The notes beneath the pieces were generated by a model. The model had not been told where the DNA came from. It searched no databases and was given only the letters and a program-made list of their open reading frames with translations. A DNA stretch of 6,091 bases from an uncultured bacterium. Its GTDB lineage: Bacteria > Verrucomicrobiota > Kiritimatiellia > UBA8416 > CALETX01. The first letter of the stretch is position 1. Each line of letters starts with the position of its first letter. The stretch is from positions 1 to 6,091 of the forward strand of contig CALETX010000252.1 in assembly GCA_937920455.1 (NCBI GenBank), written 5' to 3'. This document shows, piece after piece, positions 5,126 through 6,091 of the stretch. The position numbers and the translations under genes were made by a program.

Positions 5126-6091
5126 GCGTTCCAATCCATAAGATCATACCCAAGGTAACGCTTAAAGGCCTCACGTAGTGCACGCTCCGCGTGTCCTTAC
5201 GCTATGCTCACATGATGTCGGAACCCGGCGTAGCCGATCTGATTAAGTTTAGCCTGTAGCTTCTTGATTCGGGCAACACCTGCACATCCAGAGAAATCTG
5301 ACGGAATGGGGTCATCCGTGATCTGGCCCTCGCCCAGATACATCACAAGCCGTCCGTCTTTGGTAGTCGCGCTCGAATACGAGAAGGGAGCAGGCGCCAA
5401 CTGGCCAGCATTGCATCCAAATCCGCAGCCTGCTCCCAGCGCCTTGGCAAACATGGGGTGGTCAATCGCCTTTCCCCTGGCCGCCATAAGCGACTGCGCC
5501 ACAGGTCCGCAGTGGAAAAGTATGCAGGCATCAGGATCGTCACCGTAATTATTGTTCCAGTCAAAACATGCGGGTGAACGTCCTGTGGCAAGGCATAGTG
5601 CATACATCGTCACCGCATTAGAGACATCCAGTTCGCACGCGGCTGGGATCAGCCTGTCATTCAGTTCACTCAGCAAGACGCACGGCGAAACCTTGAGAGA
5701 TTCCTCCAACTCGATCCAGCATCGCAAGGCCAATGCGTCTGGCTCCTGTTCCTCAATCAACTCGTCGAGCACAACTCCCAGCCGAGCCAGGTTATCAAAA
5801 TTAGCTGCGGGAACCGCTGAAAATCTGCATAATTCCTCAGCCGTTCCGCCTTGCTCTTACAGGCAGAGGACGCCATATCCATCCGATCCACCCGACGGAT
5901 GATGCTGGAAAGATCCATCACCTCGGTGGTGATACCATACTTCTGGAGCGTCAATTCGTCGAACCGGACTGTTTTGAATGCGGTGGTCCGCGCCCCGATT
6001 GCCCCCACCACGCACCTTGCAATCGCGCAGCGCCTGCACTACCGGCGCCATCATCGGCAGGTACGGGAGATTGAAGCCGGGCACGACGGTT
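5122..6091 (-). pseudogene. L-fucose/L-arabinose isomerase-family protein, disrupted and cut by the window edge
   Basis: Family members interconvert aldose and ketose sugars with a bound divalent metal; here the product would feed the kinase downstream. The N-terminal part lies beyond the window. Joined fragments include TVVPGFNLPYLPMMAPVVQA, VGAIGARTTAFKTVRFDEL, AVPAANFDNLARLGVVLDEL, ACELDVSNAVTMYALCLA, FDWNNNYGDDPDACILFHCG, LGEGQITDDPIPSDF, FRHHVSIA and, after a stop, GHAERALREAFKRYLGYDLM. The Glu of ACEL and the Asp of FDWNN are 24 residues apart, as are metal ligands Glu337 and Asp361 of E. coli FucI; the His pair of FRHHV may supply the third ligand. Lesions: about +1 base near 6005-6012, -1 base at the four-base T-run 5823-5820 (compensating), and an in-frame TAA at 5199-5197 that removes the last 25 or so residues. 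The TGA at 5124-5122 overlaps the kinase ATG. The family is clear, the substrate is not. Confidence 0.88.

Noticed and set aside
3325..5199. Reassignment of UAA to a sense codon, suggested by three in-frame TAA codons and by the six recognised genes ending in TGA or TAG.
   Set aside because: The four intact genes contain no in-frame TAA, two of the TAA cases lie in genes that also have frameshifts, and six terminators are too few to show avoidance of TAA.
5197..5772. A separate complete 191-residue isomerase gene.
   Set aside because: The recognisable protein continues on both sides: upstream in another frame and downstream past the TAA to the TGA at 5122-5124. It is a fragment of one broken gene.

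Overview
The window is bacterial chromosomal DNA with closely packed, mostly leftward genes. Four genes look intact: clpS, aat, a D-alanyl-D-alanine carboxypeptidase and a class I methyltransferase. The right 40% holds a broken sugar isomerase-kinase pair. A clpS/aat N-degron pair, a secreted S11 peptidase and peptidoglycan remodelling point to a diderm bacterium. The wording of the carboxypeptidase, isomerase and kinase reminds me of the Planctomycetes-Verrucomicrobia-Lentisphaerae group, but the sequence alone cannot settle the lineage.

Left part (1-1062, minus strand): clpS is followed by aat with a GTGA start/stop overlap. Together they make a compact N-degron module: Aat adds Leu/Phe to protein N-termini and ClpS delivers such proteins to the ClpAP-type protease. 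A sigma70-like promoter sits so close to the clpS ATG that the mRNA should be nearly leaderless. Downstream of aat another minus-strand frame may begin and run off the window edge.

Middle (1063-3393): a 357-base divergent intergenic region holds promoter candidates for both sides and two small inverted-repeat structures. The carboxypeptidase gene (plus strand) has a signal peptide, all three penicillin-binding-protein motifs and a C-terminal membrane anchor. It converges tail to tail, 3 bases apart, with a methyltransferase gene (minus strand) carrying a Cys/His-rich insert. A 22-codon in-frame ORF ends directly against the methyltransferase start.

Right part (3394-6091, minus strand): after about 280 bases with no recognisable gene comes an FGGY-family sugar kinase, then upstream of it an L-fucose/L-arabinose isomerase-type protein. 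The two keep an ATGA overlap, so they were once a translationally coupled sugar-catabolic operon. Both are now broken by internal TAA stops and several frameshifts, although the fragments read as good family members when the frames are joined. The adjoining 3.3 kb contains four uninterrupted genes, so recent pseudogenisation is more likely than uniformly poor sequence. The two TAA lesions share an identical 9-base context, which deserves checking. I found no RNA gene, transposon, CRISPR array or clear novel defence system.
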